Both the position numbers and the translations under genes were made by a program. Under the pieces are notes generated by a model that ran no database searches, had not been told where the DNA came from, and saw only the letters and a list, made by a program, of their open reading frames with translations. Of a stretch of 64,000 nucleotides of DNA, positions 55,063-64,000 are shown piece by piece. This stretch comes from Pseudomonadota bacterium (lineage in GTDB: Bacteria > Vulcanimicrobiota > Vulcanimicrobiia > Eremiobacterales > Eremiobacteraceae): assembly GCA_021325335.1 (NCBI GenBank), contig JAJPHJ010000013.1, positions 1 to 64,000 of the forward strand. Direction: 5' to 3'. Every line of letters starts with the position of its first letter. Within the stretch, counting starts at the first letter, position 1.

Positions 55063-56474
55063 AGAAGATCTGGAACAACCCGGCCGGACGCATCGCGCTC
55101 ATCGCCGTGGGAGTCATCGCGATCGTTCTCATCGGCGTCTTCGGCCATCGCGGGGCGGCGCCGACGGAGGTGAACGTCGTCGTCGTGCGCCCGAAGACGC
55201 TATTGGTCAAGCTGCCGGAAAACGGCGTCTTGTCTCGCCCGCAAACGGCGACCATCGCGGCGCAGGTCGGAAGCGATATCGTCGCGATCTCCGGACGCGA
55301 GAGTCAACGGGTGCGGCAAGGCGACCTGCTCATGAAGCTTGACGACCGGCAGATCGGCGCCTCGGTGTCGACCGACGAGGCTTCGGTCGCCGAAGCGCGG
55401 GCCACGTTATCGGGCGCCCAGGCCCGACTGCAAGCGGACCAAAACGCGAAGAGCGAGGGGCAGATATCGGGCGGCCTCGGCGGCGCATCGATCGGTCTTT
55501 CCGGCGCGTCTCAGCTCGTGCAGGCCGAGCAGTCGCTCGCGTCTGCCCGCCTCGACTTGCAAACGGCCAAAGAGGCCTACGACGCGGACGTCGCGCTCTA
55601 CCACATCAACGGGTTGGCGCGCCAGCAGTTGGACAAGGACCGGGCTACCTACAACGTGGCGCAGACCAACGTGACGGCAGCGCAGCGACAGTACGATCTC
55701 TTACGGCAACAGCTGCGCGAAACCGGCGGCCAGCTCGACACGCAGATACAAGCCGACCGCGTTTCAGTGGCAAGCGCGCAAGCGCAACTCGATTCTGCGC
55801 AAGCCGCGCTCGCGCTGCATTCGGCCAACCTCGCGGACACGGACGTGCGCGCGCCTTTCGATGGCGTCATCCAACAGCTCGGCACGGAGACCGGCTCGAC
55901 CAACCCGCTCGTCGTCGGCGACGCCGTGACACCCGGACAGGTGCTCTTCACCATCGCGGGTTCCGGACCCATGGTCGTCAAGGCGCAAGTGGACGAACAG
56001 GACGTCATCAACGTGAAGCTGGGCCAGCGCGCGCTTATCAGCGGGGAAGACTTCCCGGGCCGGACGCTCACGGGTTTTGTGACCAACATCGGCGCGGTCG
56101 TGGTGCAAATCAATCAAGCCGGCAACAGCGCGAAGAACGTCGAGACGACGATCTCGCTGGATCGCGAATACCCGTTTTTGCGCACCGGCATGTCCTGTGA
56201 CGTGGACATCATCACCGGAGAAGCCAAAAATGCGCTCGTCGTGCCGCTCGCTGCGGTCGTGGATGACGGCGACAAGCACGACGTCTTCGTCGTGCGCGGC
56301 AAGAAAGTGGCGAGACTGTCCGTGCGTAAAGGACTCGCGAGCGATACCGACGTGGTCATCGCGAGCGGCCTGCGCGCGGGCGACACCGTGGCGACCACCA
56401 ACGTAAAAGATCTCAAAGACGGCGGCGCGGTGAAGGTCATGCCGGTCGTGCCGGCCGCCTCGCCCTCGCAGTGA
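55059..56474 (+). CDS. HlyD/MacA-type membrane fusion protein (second copy)
   Basis: LPENGVLSRPQTATIAAQVGSDIVAISGRESQRVRQGDLLMKLDD...ADTDVRAPFDGVIQQLGTETGS-like region. Confidence 0.87.
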   Translation: MKKIWNNPAGRIALIAVGVIAIVLIGVFGHRGAAPTEVNVVVVRPKTLLVKLPENGVLSRPQTATIAAQVGSDIVAISGRESQRVRQGDLLMKLDDRQIGASVSTDEASVAEARATLSGAQARLQADQNAKSEGQISGGLGGASIGLSGASQLVQAEQSLASARLDLQTAKEAYDADVALYHINGLARQQLDKDRATYNVAQTNVTAAQRQYDLLRQQLRETGGQLDTQIQADRVSVASAQAQLDSAQAALALHSANLADTDVRAPFDGVIQQLGTETGSTNPLVVGDAVTPGQVLFTIAGSGPMVVKAQVDEQDVINVKLGQRALISGEDFPGRTLTGFVTNIGAVVVQINQAGNSAKNVETTISLDREYPFLRTGMSCDVDIITGEAKNALVVPLAAVVDDGDKHDVFVVRGKKVARLSVRKGLASDTDVVIASGLRAGDTVATTNVKDLKDGGAVKVMPVVPAASPSQ

Positions 56475-57673
56475 AGCTTCGCGAGTTCTTCGCCTCGGCG
56501 TTCGAAACGCTGTGGGCCAATCGCGCGCGCTCGATCCTGACGATGATCGGAATCGTCATCGGGACGGCCGCGGTGATCGCCATCTTCGCGCTGGGTCAGA
56601 GCGCGTCAGCGTCCATTCATCTGAGCCTGGCGCAGTTCGGCAACCAAGGCATCTTCTTCGTGCCGACGCAAGGTGCGCGTGCGCTGCAGACCGTGCAGCT
56701 GCAGTGGCGCGACTTCGCGGCGGTGCGCGATGGCTGCTCCCGCTGCCTTTCGGTCGCGCCGGGCTACGACTCGTTCGTCACCATTCGATCGGGTCACACG
56801 AACGACACGTTCGAGATATCCTCGGACACCGATTACGTACCCGATCGGCTCCCCATGGCAGAGGGGCGGCGGTTCGAGGCCGGCGACATCGACGGCGCGC
56901 GCGCGGTGGCCAACCTCGTCATGCCCGCGAAGCAAAAACTTTTCGGCGACGGACCGGCGGTCGGAAAGTACGTGCGCATCGAGAACCGGCGTTTCGAAGT
57001 CGTAGGCGTCTACGCGCCCATCAGCGTCGGTCTGCTGGGGGGCCTCGGCGGAGGCAATTCGTATACGATCAACATCCCCTACACGACGTATCACCACTTG
57101 CCTGGATCGCAGATCGAATATCTCCAAGTCTGGGGACAACCAGGCGTTTCGACCGCCGCGGTCATCGACGAGGTGCAAGGGATCCTCAAGCACCTCCACG
57201 GTCCGCACGCAGCGTTTGAAGCGCAAGATTTCACGCAGCAAGTGAATCAGTTCCAAGCAGTCATCCAGGCGATCGCGATCGGCATCTCGGCGATCGGTTT
57301 CATCGCCCTCATCGTCGGCGGCATCGGGGTCATGAACATCATGCTCGTCTCGGTCGTCGAGCGCACGCGCGAGATCGGCATCCGCAAGGCGATCGGCGCT
57401 TCGCGACGCGACATCGCCTGGCAATTCTTGACCGAGGCGGTCGCGATCACGCTCATCGGAGGCGCCATCGGGACGGCGCTCGGCGTCGGTGCCGCGTTGC
57501 TCATGAACGTCGTGGTGATCAACCGCCTTTCCAATGGTCCCGTGCCGATCAACTGGTTCTCCATCCTGCTCACATCCGTCAGCTTTTCCGTCCTCGTCGG
57601 GATCTTTTTCGGAACCTATCCAGCGACGCGGGCGGCATCGCTTTCCCCCATCGAATGCTTGCGCCATGAATGA
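56471..57673 (+). CDS. MacB-type ABC transporter permease
   Basis: LWANRARSILTMIGIVIGTAAVIAIFALGQ...[43 protein letters not shown]. Confidence 0.92.
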   Translation: MKLREFFASAFETLWANRARSILTMIGIVIGTAAVIAIFALGQSASASIHLSLAQFGNQGIFFVPTQGARALQTVQLQWRDFAAVRDGCSRCLSVAPGYDSFVTIRSGHTNDTFEISSDTDYVPDRLPMAEGRRFEAGDIDGARAVANLVMPAKQKLFGDGPAVGKYVRIENRRFEVVGVYAPISVGLLGGLGGGNSYTINIPYTTYHHLPGSQIEYLQVWGQPGVSTAAVIDEVQGILKHLHGPHAAFEAQDFTQQVNQFQAVIQAIAIGISAIGFIALIVGGIGVMNIMLVSVVERTREIGIRKAIGASRRDIAWQFLTEAVAITLIGGAIGTALGVGAALLMNVVVINRLSNGPVPINWFSILLTSVSFSVLVGIFFGTYPATRAASLSPIECLRHE

Positions 57674-58880
57674 GCTCCTGGAGTTTTTCGGGCAAGCCCT
57701 CGACACGATCTGGCACAACCCGCTGCGCTCGCTGCTGACCATGCTCGGGCTCATCATCGGCGTCGGAGCGGTCATCGCCATTCTCGCCGTCGGTGACGCC
57801 ACCACGAAGTCCGTGCTCAACATCCTGTCGCCATACTCGCTGGCCTCCGCCTTCATCTTCCCAAAAGCGCAGCAGCCAGACCCGCAGAACGCCGCGATCC
57901 GCTACGAGGACGCTGCGCGCGTCCGCCAGATGGTGCCGCTCGCCAAAGACGTGCTGCCGATCGTCTCGATAGGCATTGAGACGCGCGTCAACCACGAGGA
58001 GAAGACCGTCCGCGTCGTGACGGCGGGGGTCGGGCAAGGGGTCGACACGACGCCGCTGGCGGAAGGCAGGCTCTTCGACCAGCACGATCTTGCGGCGCAT
58101 CGCAAAGTGGCGATCCTGTCCGATCGCGCGCGCACCGAGCTCTTGCCCAATGTCACGGGTTCGGCGCTGGGTCAGCACCTGCGCCTGGCGGGCAGCGATT
58201 TCGAGGTGGTGGGCGTGCAGGCGCCGCCTATCAACGCGGGTTTGCTCGGAGGCAGCACGGCAGGATTGTCCACCGTGATCGTACCCTACACGCTCATCCC
58301 CGAGCTCGGCTACACGTACATCTTCGGCTTGACGATCGTCGCAGCCGACGGGGCCAGCTTGCCGCGCGCGAGCGATGCGGCGATCGCCGCATTGAAGAAG
58401 ATCCACGGCGAGCGCGCGCAGTACGACGAGCGCGACATAAAGTCGCTCAGCGATGCGATCACCCGGATCTTCGGCGTGCTCACGGCGGTCATCGGCGTCG
58501 TCGCGGCGATTTCACTCGTCGTCGGCGGCGTCGGCATCATGAACATCATGCTCGTCTCGGTGACCGAACGCACGCGCGAGATCGGCATCCGCAAGGCGAT
58601 CGGTGCGACCCGCGGCAACATCGTCTTGCAGTTCTTCATCGAGGCGCTCGTCCTGTGCTTGGTGGGCGGATTTATCGGGCTGCTGGTCGGCGTGGGATTG
58701 GCCGAGCTGGTCATCCATACGTGGATCAAGCTCTTGACGCCGGCGCTCGTCTCGTTTGCGTGGGGGCCGATCATTACGGTGGCGATCGCCTTTTCCGCCG
58801 GCGTTGGCATCTTGTTTGGCACGTATCCAGCCGTGCGCGCCTCCCAGCTCGATCCGATCGAAGCGCTGCGCTATGAGTAG
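57666..58880 (+). CDS. MacB-type ABC transporter permease
   Basis: [30 protein letters not shown]...[43 protein letters not shown]. Confidence 0.92.
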   Translation: MNELLEFFGQALDTIWHNPLRSLLTMLGLIIGVGAVIAILAVGDATTKSVLNILSPYSLASAFIFPKAQQPDPQNAAIRYEDAARVRQMVPLAKDVLPIVSIGIETRVNHEEKTVRVVTAGVGQGVDTTPLAEGRLFDQHDLAAHRKVAILSDRARTELLPNVTGSALGQHLRLAGSDFEVVGVQAPPINAGLLGGSTAGLSTVIVPYTLIPELGYTYIFGLTIVAADGASLPRASDAAIAALKKIHGERAQYDERDIKSLSDAITRIFGVLTAVIGVVAAISLVVGGVGIMNIMLVSVTERTREIGIRKAIGATRGNIVLQFFIEALVLCLVGGFIGLLVGVGLAELVIHTWIKLLTPALVSFAWGPIITVAIAFSAGVGILFGTYPAVRASQLDPIEALRYE

Positions 58881-59553
58881 GCCGGTCGTCGACATGCAGC
58901 AGGTCGTCAAGACCTACCATTTGGGTGACATCGAAGTGCCGGCGTTGCGCGGCGTGACGTTTTCCGTCGATGCGGGGGAATACGTCGCGGTCATGGGTCC
59001 ATCGGGGTCGGGAAAATCCACGCTCATGAATCTCATCGGGTGCCTCGACAAACCGACGAGCGGCACCTATCGCCTCGACGGCGTGGATGTCGCAGATCAA
59101 TCCGACCAGCAACTCGCCGCTATCCGGTTGAGAAAGCTCGGATTCGTCTTCCAGGGGTTCAACCTGCTCGCGCGCACGACCGCCGTTCGCAATGTGGCGT
59201 TGCCCCTGTTCTACGTGGGCGACAAGAACCGGGAGATCAAAGCGCAAAGCGTGCTCGAAAAAGTCGGTCTCGGAGACCGTGCCCAACATCGCCCGAGCGA
59301 ACTCTCCGGCGGCCAGCAGCAACGCGTGGCCATCGCACGCGCCCTCGTGAACGAACCGGCGATCGTTCTTGCGGACGAACCGACCGGGAACCTCGACTCG
59401 GTCACTGCCGAAGGCATCATGGCGTTGTTCGAGCAGCTCAACGAAGAGGGGCGCACGATCATCGTCGTCACCCATGATGACGACGTGGCCGGTCACGCGC
59501 GCCGGATCATCCGGTTGCGAGACGGGTTGATCGTGGACGATCGCAACCGCTAA
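58873..59553 (+). CDS. MacB/LolD-type ABC transporter ATPase
   Basis: [26 protein letters not shown]...[34 protein letters not shown]. Confidence 0.95.
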   Translation: MSRPVVDMQQVVKTYHLGDIEVPALRGVTFSVDAGEYVAVMGPSGSGKSTLMNLIGCLDKPTSGTYRLDGVDVADQSDQQLAAIRLRKLGFVFQGFNLLARTTAVRNVALPLFYVGDKNREIKAQSVLEKVGLGDRAQHRPSELSGGQQQRVAIARALVNEPAIVLADEPTGNLDSVTAEGIMALFEQLNEEGRTIIVVTHDDDVAGHARRIIRLRDGLIVDDRNR

Positions 59554-59571
59554 TGTCGTCGCCACTCAAAT

Positions 59572-59620
59572 GTAGCCGCCGCGGCCTTTGAAATGTAGTT
59601 GCCGCAAATTTATTTGCGGC
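59572..59620. repeat. REP-like locus: degenerate copy (GTAG 59572) and full hairpin (GTAG 59595)
   Basis: AATGTAGTT-GCCGCAAATTTATTTGCGGC, 9-bp perfect stem (59601-59620), abutting the stop codon of the convergent MFS gene. Confidence 0.8.
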
Positions 59621-60820
59621 TCAACCTGACGTCGTCGGGGCAACCGTAAAGTTCCGATCCGTCGCAAGGGCCATCGTCGCAACTGCGATGACCCCCAGCG
59701 CAATGGCCGCAGCGACGAACGCAAGGTAGAGGCCGAAGTAGTTCGCCGCAAATCCAATAGCGAGGACCGGCACGCTGAAGCCTGCGTAGCACGAGACGAG
59801 CAACGAGGAAGTGACTTGAGCCCGGTGTTCAGGTGGTGCGATCGCGCCGACGATGCGCAGGGCCACCGCGTACGAAAGCCCGTTGCCGGCGCCGACCAAG
59901 AACGCGCCGGCGAAAATCAGCGCATGGAGGTGCCAAGGATCCGAGAGCAAGAGCGACCACATCCCGGCGCCCAAGACCAGCATCGCGGTGATGATGCCGC
60001 CCCGATCGCCGAAGCGCTCGGCCAGGAGCGAGGCGACGATGGCCCCGGCCTGGATGACCGTTACCACAAGCGCGCCGATCATGAGGTTATGCAGGTGCAT
60101 GGCGTTGTCTAAGAAGGTCGGCACCAACGAGATGAATACGCCGACCGTGCCAAAGCCGATGAACGCCTCGCCCGCAGCCAGAGAGAAGGGTCGCCGGATC
60201 GCTTTTGGCACGTGCAGGACGGAGCTGTGCGTTGATTCGTAGACGTGCGGACTCGAAGGAACGGATGCGATCGCGAAAGCGACGATCACCAACAGCCCGA
60301 TGTGGATGTAATATGGGAGCGATGCGCCGAACGGCGTGTACTGCGCGCATATCCCGGCAAGAAGAGCCCCGAACGCCGCGCCGGCTGAGGTCGCGATGAC
60401 CGTCACCTGCCCGGCATGCCTGCGCATCGGCGCGGGCATCCATTCGGTGAGCGCAGCGATCGCAGCGCCTAACGCCAGCCCGACAGCGAAGCCTTGCAAC
60501 ACGCGGCCGATGATAAGCCACACGAGTCCGTCCGCGAACCCCAAAACGACTGACCCCAAAGCCAGCAGGGTCATGCCGGTCAGCATCGTTTTGCGGCGTC
60601 CGATGTGGTCGGAAATGCCCCCGAGGAAGATCAGCGAGGGTATCAAGGATGACGCGTAGATGGCAAAAACAAGGCCGATCTGGCCCGGCGTCAGATCGAA
60701 CGTCCGCCGATAGAGTTCGTACAGAGGGCTCGGGATGAGCACCCCTGCAAGGAGCAAGAAAACCACCGCCGCAGCGATCGGATAACGGCCCTCGGCCGGA
60801 TTGCGGGTCTCGTCAGCCAT
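59621..60820 (-). CDS. MFS transporter
   Basis: 12-TM-like; YRRTFDLTPGQIGLVFAIYASSLIPSLIFLGGISDHIGRRKTMLTGMTLLALGSVVLGFADGLVWLIIGRVLQGFAVGL. Confidence 0.9.
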   Translation of the reverse strand: MADETRNPAEGRYPIAAAVVFLLLAGVLIPSPLYELYRRTFDLTPGQIGLVFAIYASSLIPSLIFLGGISDHIGRRKTMLTGMTLLALGSVVLGFADGLVWLIIGRVLQGFAVGLALGAAIAALTEWMPAPMRRHAGQVTVIATSAGAAFGALLAGICAQYTPFGASLPYYIHIGLLVIVAFAIASVPSSPHVYESTHSSVLHVPKAIRRPFSLAAGEAFIGFGTVGVFISLVPTFLDNAMHLHNLMIGALVVTVIQAGAIVASLLAERFGDRGGIITAMLVLGAGMWSLLLSDPWHLHALIFAGAFLVGAGNGLSYAVALRIVGAIAPPEHRAQVTSSLLVSCYAGFSVPVLAIGFAANYFGLYLAFVAAAIALGVIAVATMALATDRNFTVAPTTSG

Positions 60821-60944
60821 GGGACAGACCGGGATTGGTCCCGCTTGGCGGGGATACCCTTTCGAGGCGGAACGACGAGTCTTGGGTATACGTTACCTGT
60901 AGCGGCGGCCATCGCCGTCGAAACCCTCAGTTGAAAGGGAGCCA

Positions 60945-61286
60945 ATGAAACGGATCATCACCGCCATCGTCGCTATGGCTATCGTCGCGGGGCTCGTCGC
61001 ACCGAATGCGGCGCTCGCCTCTAATACGTTCTACGGCATCACAGCGCACGTGTCCATGAACAACATCAAGGTCACGGATCCTCACACGAATCAGACCCTG
61101 AGCTTCGAGATCCTGCCGAAGTTCGACCAGATCTTCTCGGCGGACGGCAAGACCACATACCAGATGAAAGACATCAAGCCCGGCCGGTATGTCGGGATCA
61201 TCTACGATCAGAAAGCCCTCGGCGTGCGTCACGCGGATAAGATCTATCTCATGACCAACGCCAACGAACGCATCAGAACCGAGTAG
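60945..61286 (+). CDS. Small secreted protein of unknown function
   Basis: Signal peptide MKRIITAIVAMAIVAGLVAPNAALA; upstream SD AGGGAG. Confidence 0.6.
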   Translation: MKRIITAIVAMAIVAGLVAPNAALASNTFYGITAHVSMNNIKVTDPHTNQTLSFEILPKFDQIFSADGKTTYQMKDIKPGRYVGIIYDQKALGVRHADKIYLMTNANERIRTE

Positions 61287-61306
61287 TCTCCGCCGCGCGG
61301 ACTATG

Positions 61307-61328
61307 GTGCCGCCCAAACGGGCGGCAC
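61307..61328 (+). terminator. Possible terminator hairpin
   Basis: GTGCCGCCC-AAAC-GGGCGGCAC, perfect 9-bp stem, followed by acctgttttc (weak T-tract). Confidence 0.45.
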
Positions 61329-61362
61329 ACCTGTTTTCTGACCTCCAGGCGGCTGCACCCGG

Positions 61363-62085
61363 ATGGACGAACACCTTCACGCCGTCATGCTTCCATTGCT
61401 CGGCGTTCTCATGGTGGTCATGGGTTTTGCGCTCCGTCTCAATCCGTTGATCGTTGTGACGATCGCCGGCATTTTTTCCGCATTGCTGGCCGGCATTTCG
61501 CCCTTGCACATCTTAAACGCGTTCGGCACTGGATTCGCGAACAGCCGCTCGATCTCGCTTGCTTTCATCGTGTTGCCGGTCGTGGGTCTCGCGGAACGCT
61601 TCGGCCTTCAGCAGCGTGCCAAAATGCTCATCGACCGGGCGGCTGCTTTGACCGCCGGCCGCCTCTTGCTCGTCTATCTTTTCGTCCGGCAAACCGCCGC
61701 GGCGCTTGGCTTGACAAGCATTGGCGGCGTGGCGCAGATGGTGCGGCCGGTCATCTATCCGATGGCGGAAGCCGCCGCCATGCGAATCGGTGGCGACGAG
61801 CTGCCCGATGACGTCACCGACGAGATCAAGGCGCACGCCGCGGCGGCAGACACGGTCGGAGCTTTCTTCGGCGAAGACATCTTCGTGGCGATCGGGTCTG
61901 TCTTGCTCATCACCTCATACGTGGACGCGAACTACCACCTGAAACTCGATCCGCTGCAAATCGCGCTGTGGGCCATTCCGACCGCGATCGCCGCGTTCGT
62001 CACCCACGGATTGCGCCTCTTACGCCTTGACCGCACGCTTGTCGGTAGACTTTCCGCGAACGCTCGCAAAACGGAGGCCGATTGA
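61363..62085 (+). CDS. DUF969 family membrane protein
   Basis: LLGVLMVVMGFALRLNPLIVVTIAGIFSALLAGISPLHILNAFGTGFANSRSISLAFIVLPVVGLAERFGLQ...RQTAAALGLTSIGGVAQMVRP. Confidence 0.82.
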   Translation: MDEHLHAVMLPLLGVLMVVMGFALRLNPLIVVTIAGIFSALLAGISPLHILNAFGTGFANSRSISLAFIVLPVVGLAERFGLQQRAKMLIDRAAALTAGRLLLVYLFVRQTAAALGLTSIGGVAQMVRPVIYPMAEAAAMRIGGDELPDDVTDEIKAHAAAADTVGAFFGEDIFVAIGSVLLITSYVDANYHLKLDPLQIALWAIPTAIAAFVTHGLRLLRLDRTLVGRLSANARKTEAD

Positions 62086-63047
62086 TCACCGCAGAGTGGA
62101 TCTACTGGCTGGCCGGCGGTTTCTTTCTGACGACGGGTATTGAGATCGCGCTCGACCGGTCGCATGCGAAGCGCTGGACTAACGCGCTGTTTTGGTCGCT
62201 TCTCGGAGGTTCGTTTTTCTACGGCAGCTTTCTAGGGCGCCTGCCCAGCTGGCCGCTCGGCCTGAGCGTCATCGCGATGGCGCTCGTGGCTGGATGCGGG
62301 CTCACCTCCGCGGGTGCGGTCGAAACCACGAGCGAAGCGCAGCGCGAAGAGAGCGCGCGGCGCAAAGGCGATTTGCTCTTCGTGCCGGCGTTGACCATTC
62401 CGCTCGTGACGATTTTGTTCGCCGTCGGCCTGAGCCGCGTCACCTTGCGCGGGCTACCGTTGCTCGCCCATGGCGAGGCCACACTGATCGGTCTCGGCGT
62501 GGCGGTGATGGCTGCCCTTTTCGTCGGCACCCTGCTCCTTCGCCCAAAACAACCGTTCGTGTCGCTGCGCGAAGGGCGCCGGCTGCTCGAAACTGTCGGT
62601 TGGGCTGTGCTGCTCCCGCAGATGCTCACGGTGCTGGGTGGATTGTTCACGCAGGCAGGCATCGGCACAGACGTGGGGCTGATCGCTGAGCACGTCGCAC
62701 CTTTGGATTCACGGATCGTCGCGGTGATCGTCTACGCGCTCGGCATGGCGCTCTTCACGGTCATCATGGGGAACGCGTTCGCCGCCTTTCCGATCATGAC
62801 GGCGGCCGTTGGCTGGCCGGTGTTGGTCAAGCACTTCGGCGCGCATCCTGCGCCGATGTTCGCCATCGGGATGCTCGCGGGGTACTGTGGGACTCTGTGC
62901 ACGCCCATGGCTGCCAACTTCAACCTGGTGCCGCCAGCCTTGCTCGAGATGCGCGACAAGTACCGCCAGATCAAAGTACAAATCCCAACGGCTCTCGCGC
63001 TGTTCGTCGTCAACGTGTGCTTCATGCTGGTCCTGCCGTTTGCCTGA
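62082..63047 (+). CDS. DUF979 family membrane protein (TTG start)
   Basis: WIYWLAGGFFLTTGIEIALDRSHAKRWTNALFWSLLGGSFFYGSFL...MGNAFAAFPIMTAAVGWPVLVKHFGAHPAPMFAIGMLAGYCGTLCTPMAANFNLVPPALLEM. Confidence 0.85.
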   Translation: MITAEWIYWLAGGFFLTTGIEIALDRSHAKRWTNALFWSLLGGSFFYGSFLGRLPSWPLGLSVIAMALVAGCGLTSAGAVETTSEAQREESARRKGDLLFVPALTIPLVTILFAVGLSRVTLRGLPLLAHGEATLIGLGVAVMAALFVGTLLLRPKQPFVSLREGRRLLETVGWAVLLPQMLTVLGGLFTQAGIGTDVGLIAEHVAPLDSRIVAVIVYALGMALFTVIMGNAFAAFPIMTAAVGWPVLVKHFGAHPAPMFAIGMLAGYCGTLCTPMAANFNLVPPALLEMRDKYRQIKVQIPTALALFVVNVCFMLVLPFA

Positions 63048-63096
63048 TCGCGGCCAGAGAAACTTACGGGATGTTCTTGCGCCGCGCATCGCACCA

Positions 63097-64000
63097 GTGG
63101 TGCTCGCCAACCTAAGGACGAGGTACCCCTATCACGATGCGCATCTCTTCCAATCGGGTGATGTTCCAGTCGATCCGACCGCTGCGCACCCCGCATTCGG
63201 AAATTCCTTCGACTGGCACTCGAGCGTGCACTCCCACTGGACTGCCGTGCAGCTGCTCGAGTATTTTGCCGCGGCCGATGGGCACGGGGAAATCTGCGAG
63301 CGCCTCCGCGAGGCGCTGGGACGCAACCTGACAGAGGCCCACGTTCAGCAAGAGCGCGTCTATCTTTGTGCTCATCCGCACTACGAGCGGCCGTACGGAT
63401 GGGCGTGGCTCATGCGGCTCGCGGCTTCGCTGCAGATCTCCCACATAACGACCTTGGACCCGGCGCGCGCTGCGCTGCGCGACCTCGCGGAAGTGATCGC
63501 GGCCAATGCCTTGCGTTGGCTCGAGCAGCTCCCCGGACCGATCCGTCAGGGCGTGCACAGCAACACTGCCTTCGCGCTCACCCTGATGGCAGAAGCGTCC
63601 GCAATCTTGGGCTTCGCAGAACTCGAAGACGTTATCACTTACCGAGCGCGTTCGTGGTTTGCCGGCGACCGCAGTTATCCGCAGGCCTGGGAGCGCAGTG
63701 GCAATGATTTTCTTTCACCCGGCTTAGCGCAAGCAGATCTGATGCGTCGCGTGCTGTCCGCAGAAGATTTTCACACGTGGTTGCAGCAGTTCTTGCCCGG
63801 CCTGGCCGCAGGCGATCCCATCCTCCATGTGGTCGACGTGCCGATGACCACTGACGGAGCTATCTCTCATCTCCATGGTCTCAACCTTTCGCGCGCGGGT
63901 ATGCTCGCGCGCATTGTTTCGGCGGAAACCCGCGCCGCGCAGTGGCTGCTTGACCAGGCAGACGCGCTGTACGTCGCGAGCGTGGACGAGGCGGTTCACG
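63097..64000 (+). CDS. DUF2891 family protein, truncated by window end
   Basis: Open frame from GTG 63097: VVLANLRTRYPYHDAHLFQ...HPAFGNSFDWHSSVHSHWTAVQLLEYF...HPHYERPYGWAWLMRLA; absent from the ORF track because it runs off the window. Confidence 0.8.
   Translation, partial: MVLANLRTRYPYHDAHLFQSGDVPVDPTAAHPAFGNSFDWHSSVHSHWTAVQLLEYFAAADGHGEICERLREALGRNLTEAHVQQERVYLCAHPHYERPYGWAWLMRLAASLQISHITTLDPARAALRDLAEVIAANALRWLEQLPGPIRQGVHSNTAFALTLMAEASAILGFAELEDVITYRARSWFAGDRSYPQAWERSGNDFLSPGLAQADLMRRVLSAEDFHTWLQQFLPGLAAGDPILHVVDVPMTTDGAISHLHGLNLSRAGMLARIVSAETRAAQWLLDQADALYVASVDEAVH

Noticed and set aside
54552-56474. 640-aa ORF including the second MFP
   Set aside because: The N-terminal third is a shifted frame of the TolC-like gene; start set at 55059.
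60899-60920. GTAGCGGCGGCCATCGCCGTCG as another REP-like copy
   Set aside because: The head matches but the AAT-TT-ATT apex is absent and the stem is short; chance in GC-rich DNA cannot be excluded.

Overview
The window is about 64 kb of GC-rich, gene-dense chromosome from what looks like an uncultivated diderm bacterium: there is a secretin fragment, a TolC-like gene and lipoproteins. Phylum assignment is a guess (Eremiobacterota-like) and was not tested. No CRISPR array, IS element, prophage or rRNA was recognised. Main blocks: (1) envelope and miscellaneous genes (secretin C-terminus, lipoprotein, divergent polysaccharide deacetylase, HExxH zincin, VKOR); (2) lysine/DAP genes in two groups (dapD-aminotransferase, and dapB-asd-lysC-dapA); (3) a tandem tRNA-Gln/tRNA-Glu pair; (4) sugar-nucleotide and glycosyltransferase genes; (5) HtrA-like protease and UvrD/PcrA helicase; (6) ribD-ribE-ribBA-ribH, mtnA, holA; (7) a large purine cluster (24.4-43.1 kb); (8) pyk, tsaD, thrS; (9) two MacAB-type ABC systems around one TolC-like gene; (10) MFS, DUF969, DUF979 and DUF2891 genes. 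The most notable system is the purine cluster. It appears to encode every step from PRPP to FAICAR, but in a hybrid form: a PurC-PurE fusion whose PurE half looks like class II AIR carboxylase (no PurK seen), a PurS-like protein that looks like a tandem duplication, and two adjacent archaeal-type PurP (formate-dependent FAICAR synthetase) paralogs in place of PurH. A DUF3311/SSS-symporter pair is embedded in the same overlapping-gene operon. A second signal is a family of REP-like hairpins with a GTAG-type head, found at five intergenic loci, whose stems differ between loci by compensatory changes. All calls are by-eye readings of the sequence and the supplied translations; no searches were run.
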